13,990 nt of DNA from positions 1-13,990 of the forward strand of contig JACQPP010000137.1 of assembly GCA_016207465.1 (NCBI GenBank), given 5' to 3'. Shown here piece after piece: positions 12,107 to 13,990 of this stretch (the first letter of the stretch is position 1; each line of letters starts with the position of its first letter). Origin of the DNA: Methanobacteriota archaeon. Lineage in GTDB: Archaea; Halobacteriota; Syntropharchaeia; JACQPP01. A program made the translations under genes and the position numbers. The notes under the pieces are model-generated. The model was not told the DNA's origin. It was given only the letters and a program-made list of their open reading frames with translations, and made no database searches.

Positions 12107-13600
12107 ATGAAGTTCACCGTCGCCACCGGCCCCACCGCCGAGGTCCAGGCCGACCTCATCGCCATCGGGGCCTGGGAGAAAGCCGTGGAGTCCCCGGAGG
12201 CCCGCGCCACCGACCGGGCCCTCGGGGGGCTCCTCCAGAGGGCCGCCAAGGCCGAGGACTTCCGGGGCAAGGAGGGCTCCCGCGTGGAGGTCCCCACCGC
12301 CGGCCTCCGCAACCAGCGTTTCCTCCTCGTCGGCCTCGGCAAGCGCAAGGGGGCCACACCGGACACCCTCCGCAAGGCCGCCTCCCTGGTGGCCCGGCGG
12401 GGGCGGGACACCGGGGCCCGCACCGTTGCCTTCTCCCTCGAATCCTGGGGGACGCGGGACCCCCGGCGGGCGGGCCAGGCCATCGCCGAAGGGGCCCTCC
12501 TGGGGACCTACGAGTTCGACCGCTACAAGTCCAAGAAGGAAAACGGGGAGAAGAAGCGGGAGCCCCCCTCGGAGTTCCGCGTCCGGGTCCCCAAGGCGGG
12601 CCCCCGCCGGGCCCTCGAACAGGGATTCCAGCGCGGACAAATCATCGCGGAGAGCGTCTGCTTCGCCCGCGACCTCGTCAACGAGCCCCCGGGCACCCTC
12701 ACCCCGCGGCGGTTCGCCGAGGAGGCCCAGAAGATGGCCCGCGAGGCGGGGCTCAAATGCACCGTCCTCGACGAGAAGGAGATGGAGAAGCGGGGGATGG
12801 GGGGCCTCCTGGGGGTCGCCCGGGGCTCCGACGAGCCGCCCCGGTTCATCCAGGTGGAATACACACCGAAGGGGGCCAGGCGCCACATCGCCCTCTGCGG
12901 CAAGGGAATCACCTTCGACAGCGGGGGCCTCGACCTCAAACCTGCGGATGGCATGCTCCGCATGAAGTACGACATGGCCGGGGGGGCCGCCGTCCTCGGG
13001 GCCATCCGGGCCATCTCCCAACTCAAGCCCAAGGCGCGGGTCACCGCCCTGGTCCCCACCACCGAGAACATGCCCGGCCCCCGCGCCTACAAGCCCGGCG
13101 ACGTCGTGCGCCCCCTCGGGGGAAAGACCGTGGAAATCGGCAACACCGACGCCGAGGGCCGGGTGGTCCTCTCCGACGCCCTCGGCCACGCCGTCCAACT
13201 GGGGGCCGACGAAATCATTGACGTGGCCACCCTCACCGGGGCCTGCATGGTGGCCCTCGGCATCCTCGCCGCCGGCCTCTTCGCCAACGACGAGAAGATG
13301 GCCCGCCGCCTGCTGAAGTCGGCCCACATCGCCGGAGAAAAACTCTGGAGACTCCCCCTCTACGAGGAATACATGGAGCAAATCAAGGGCGAAATCGCCG
13401 ACATCAAAAACGTGGGGGACCGGTACGGGGGGGCCATCACCGCCGCCCTGTTCCTCCGGGAGTTCGTCGGGGACAGGAAATGGGCCCACCTGGACATCGC
13501 CGGGGCCGCATTCACCGAGAAAGACCTCCCCTACTGCGTGAAGGGTGGCACCGGCCTCGCCGTGCGCACCCTCACCGAATACGTCACCGCCTCCCCCTGA
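12107..13600 (+). CDS. pepA: Leucyl aminopeptidase, family M17
   Basis: M17 enzymes are hexameric, two-metal aminopeptidases that cleave N-terminal residues such as leucine from peptides in the cytosol. From the ATG at 12107 the protein has 497 residues (503 in E. coli PepA). All key residues are present, each four positions before the E. coli number: metal ligands K266, D271, D289, D348 and E350, and catalytic K278 and R352. They lie in GKGITFDSGG, LDLKP, MKYDMAGGA and NTDAEGRVVLSDAL. The N-terminal macro-like domain is normal. The in-frame ATG at 12044 would add 21 poorly conserved residues and precedes the probable TATA element. It is divergent from gyrB with 137 bases between starts. M17 is widespread in bacteria and eukaryotes and patchier in archaea, so past transfer is possible. 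Confidence 0.95.
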   Translation: MKFTVATGPTAEVQADLIAIGAWEKAVESPEARATDRALGGLLQRAAKAEDFRGKEGSRVEVPTAGLRNQRFLLVGLGKRKGATPDTLRKAASLVARRGRDTGARTVAFSLESWGTRDPRRAGQAIAEGALLGTYEFDRYKSKKENGEKKREPPSEFRVRVPKAGPRRALEQGFQRGQIIAESVCFARDLVNEPPGTLTPRRFAEEAQKMAREAGLKCTVLDEKEMEKRGMGGLLGVARGSDEPPRFIQVEYTPKGARRHIALCGKGITFDSGGLDLKPADGMLRMKYDMAGGAAVLGAIRAISQLKPKARVTALVPTTENMPGPRAYKPGDVVRPLGGKTVEIGNTDAEGRVVLSDALGHAVQLGADEIIDVATLTGACMVALGILAAGLFANDEKMARRLLKSAHIAGEKLWRLPLYEEYMEQIKGEIADIKNVGDRYGGAITAALFLREFVGDRKWAHLDIAGAAFTEKDLPYCVKGGTGLAVRTLTEYVTASP

Positions 13601-13606
13601 GCCCGT

Positions 13607-13696
13607 CCCCGGGAGACACCGGCGCCCGCGCCGGGCCCCTTTCTCCCCCTTACAGGTGCGGATTTTCCCCCGGGGCCCCGCCCCGGGAGACACCGG
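13607..13696 (+). repeat. 16-base direct repeat after pepA, with a hairpin and T-rich tract
   Basis: CCCCGGGAGACACCGG occurs exactly at 13607-13622 and again at 13681-13696, 74 bases apart. The first copy runs into a 6-bp hairpin, CCGGCG (13619-13624) with CGCCGG (13629-13634), followed by a pyrimidine tract CCCCTTTCTCCCCCTT, which could end pepA transcription. A second T-rich stretch, GGATTTTCCCC (about 13660-13670), may be the promoter of the next gene. Confidence 0.5.
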
Positions 13697-13709
13697 GTGC
13701 ATCCCCGGC

Positions 13710-13990
13710 GTGAACTATGGTGGCCGCCGCCCCACATTCCCGTGGATGCATCCTGCGGGGGACCCGGGGGCCGCCGCCCTGGAGGCCACGGCGGCGGATG
13801 GGGGAAAGGAGGGGAGCCAGAGGCCCGCCGACCTCGAGAGGCGCCGCCGCTGCCCCCCGGCGGCCATCGCCGCCGTCTTCGGCACCTCCATCATCACCTG
13901 GGACGAAACCCAATTCCCCGACCCCTGGAACTCCAAGGGCCGCTGGGTCCCCAACCTCGGCTACGCGGAGATTGACGGAGTCTGGTACGA
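13710..13990 (+). CDS. N-terminal part of an unknown protein (3' truncated by window edge)
   Basis: The frame beginning at GTG 13710, or ATG 13746, stays open to the last base with G/C-rich third positions as in the other genes. The visible product has a polar, arginine-rich start, a short hydrophobic stretch (AAIAAVFGTSIITW) and then an aromatic-rich segment (ITWDETQFPDPWNSKGRWV). The latter continues with GYAEIDGVWY at the edge. The hydrophobic stretch followed by polar aromatic residues would suit a membrane-anchored or exported protein, but it is short for a signal peptide. The start is uncertain: GTG 13710 fits a T-rich TATA-like site at about 13665, and ATG 13746 is the first ATG. The family is not recognised. 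Confidence 0.5.
   Translation, partial: MNYGGRRPTFPWMHPAGDPGAAALEATAADGGKEGSQRPADLERRRRCPPAAIAAVFGTSIITWDETQFPDPWNSKGRWVPNLGYAEIDGVWY

Noticed and set aside
9957..12110. 717-codon plus-strand open frame opposite gyrB
   Set aside because: It is an antisense shadow of gyrB caused by high GC; the product is low-complexity, rich in G, V, H and E, and gyrB is unmistakable on the other strand.
12002..13702. 566-codon minus-strand frame opposite pepA
   Set aside because: Antisense shadow of a gene with every M17 catalytic residue; its product is repetitive in G, E, P and V.
1..13990. CRISPR array, insertion sequence or prophage
   Set aside because: No regularly spaced repeats, transposase, integrase or terminal inverted repeats with target duplication were seen; the tRNA-Tyr 3' end is not duplicated in the window.

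Overview
The window looks like a chromosomal segment of a GC-rich, non-halophilic euryarchaeote. Archaeal marks are RadA, a TrmB-type regulator, a DUF835 protein, a tRNA-Tyr with C1-G72 and an intron after position 37, TATA-type promoters, and many start codons about 30 bases downstream of the TATA box with no ribosome binding site. A bacterial-type gyrase B fits lineages such as Thermoplasmatota, Archaeoglobi or Methanomicrobia. I lean to a Thermoplasmatota-like organism because of DUF835 plus gyrase, but this is inference. The proteins are not unusually acidic, which argues against haloarchaea.

Left part (1-2711, + strand): the 3' end of a membrane protein gene, a second full-length membrane protein that resembles it, a sirtuin (NAD-dependent deacylase), and a coiled-coil protein with internal repeats. 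Middle (2721-4480, - strand): a TrmB-family regulator translationally coupled (ATGA overlap) to a MinD/ParA-like ATPase, converging on the coiled-coil gene. A 211-base intergenic region with divergent TATA boxes and a strong inverted repeat then leads to a + strand tRNA-Tyr(GTA) with a 39-base intron.

Between 4815 and 7442 lie three - strand genes: an SCP2 sterol-carrier-like protein, the recombinase radA (followed by a bacterial-looking hairpin plus T-tract) and an alpha/beta hydrolase. From 7486 to 8611 there are a possible 31-aa protein, a hotdog acyl-CoA thioesterase (+), a four-helix membrane protein (-) and a probable 23-aa single-helix membrane peptide (-). Then come a membrane-anchored DUF835 protein and gyrB (both -), and divergently a leucyl aminopeptidase of family M17 (+) with all metal and catalytic residues. 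A final reading frame runs off the right edge.

Most genes look like single housekeeping units with their own promoters. Four promoters share a recognisable AAAGTAT core. The only tight functional unit is the TrmB-MinD pair, perhaps with the neighbouring coiled-coil gene. I saw no CRISPR array, insertion sequence or phage genes.
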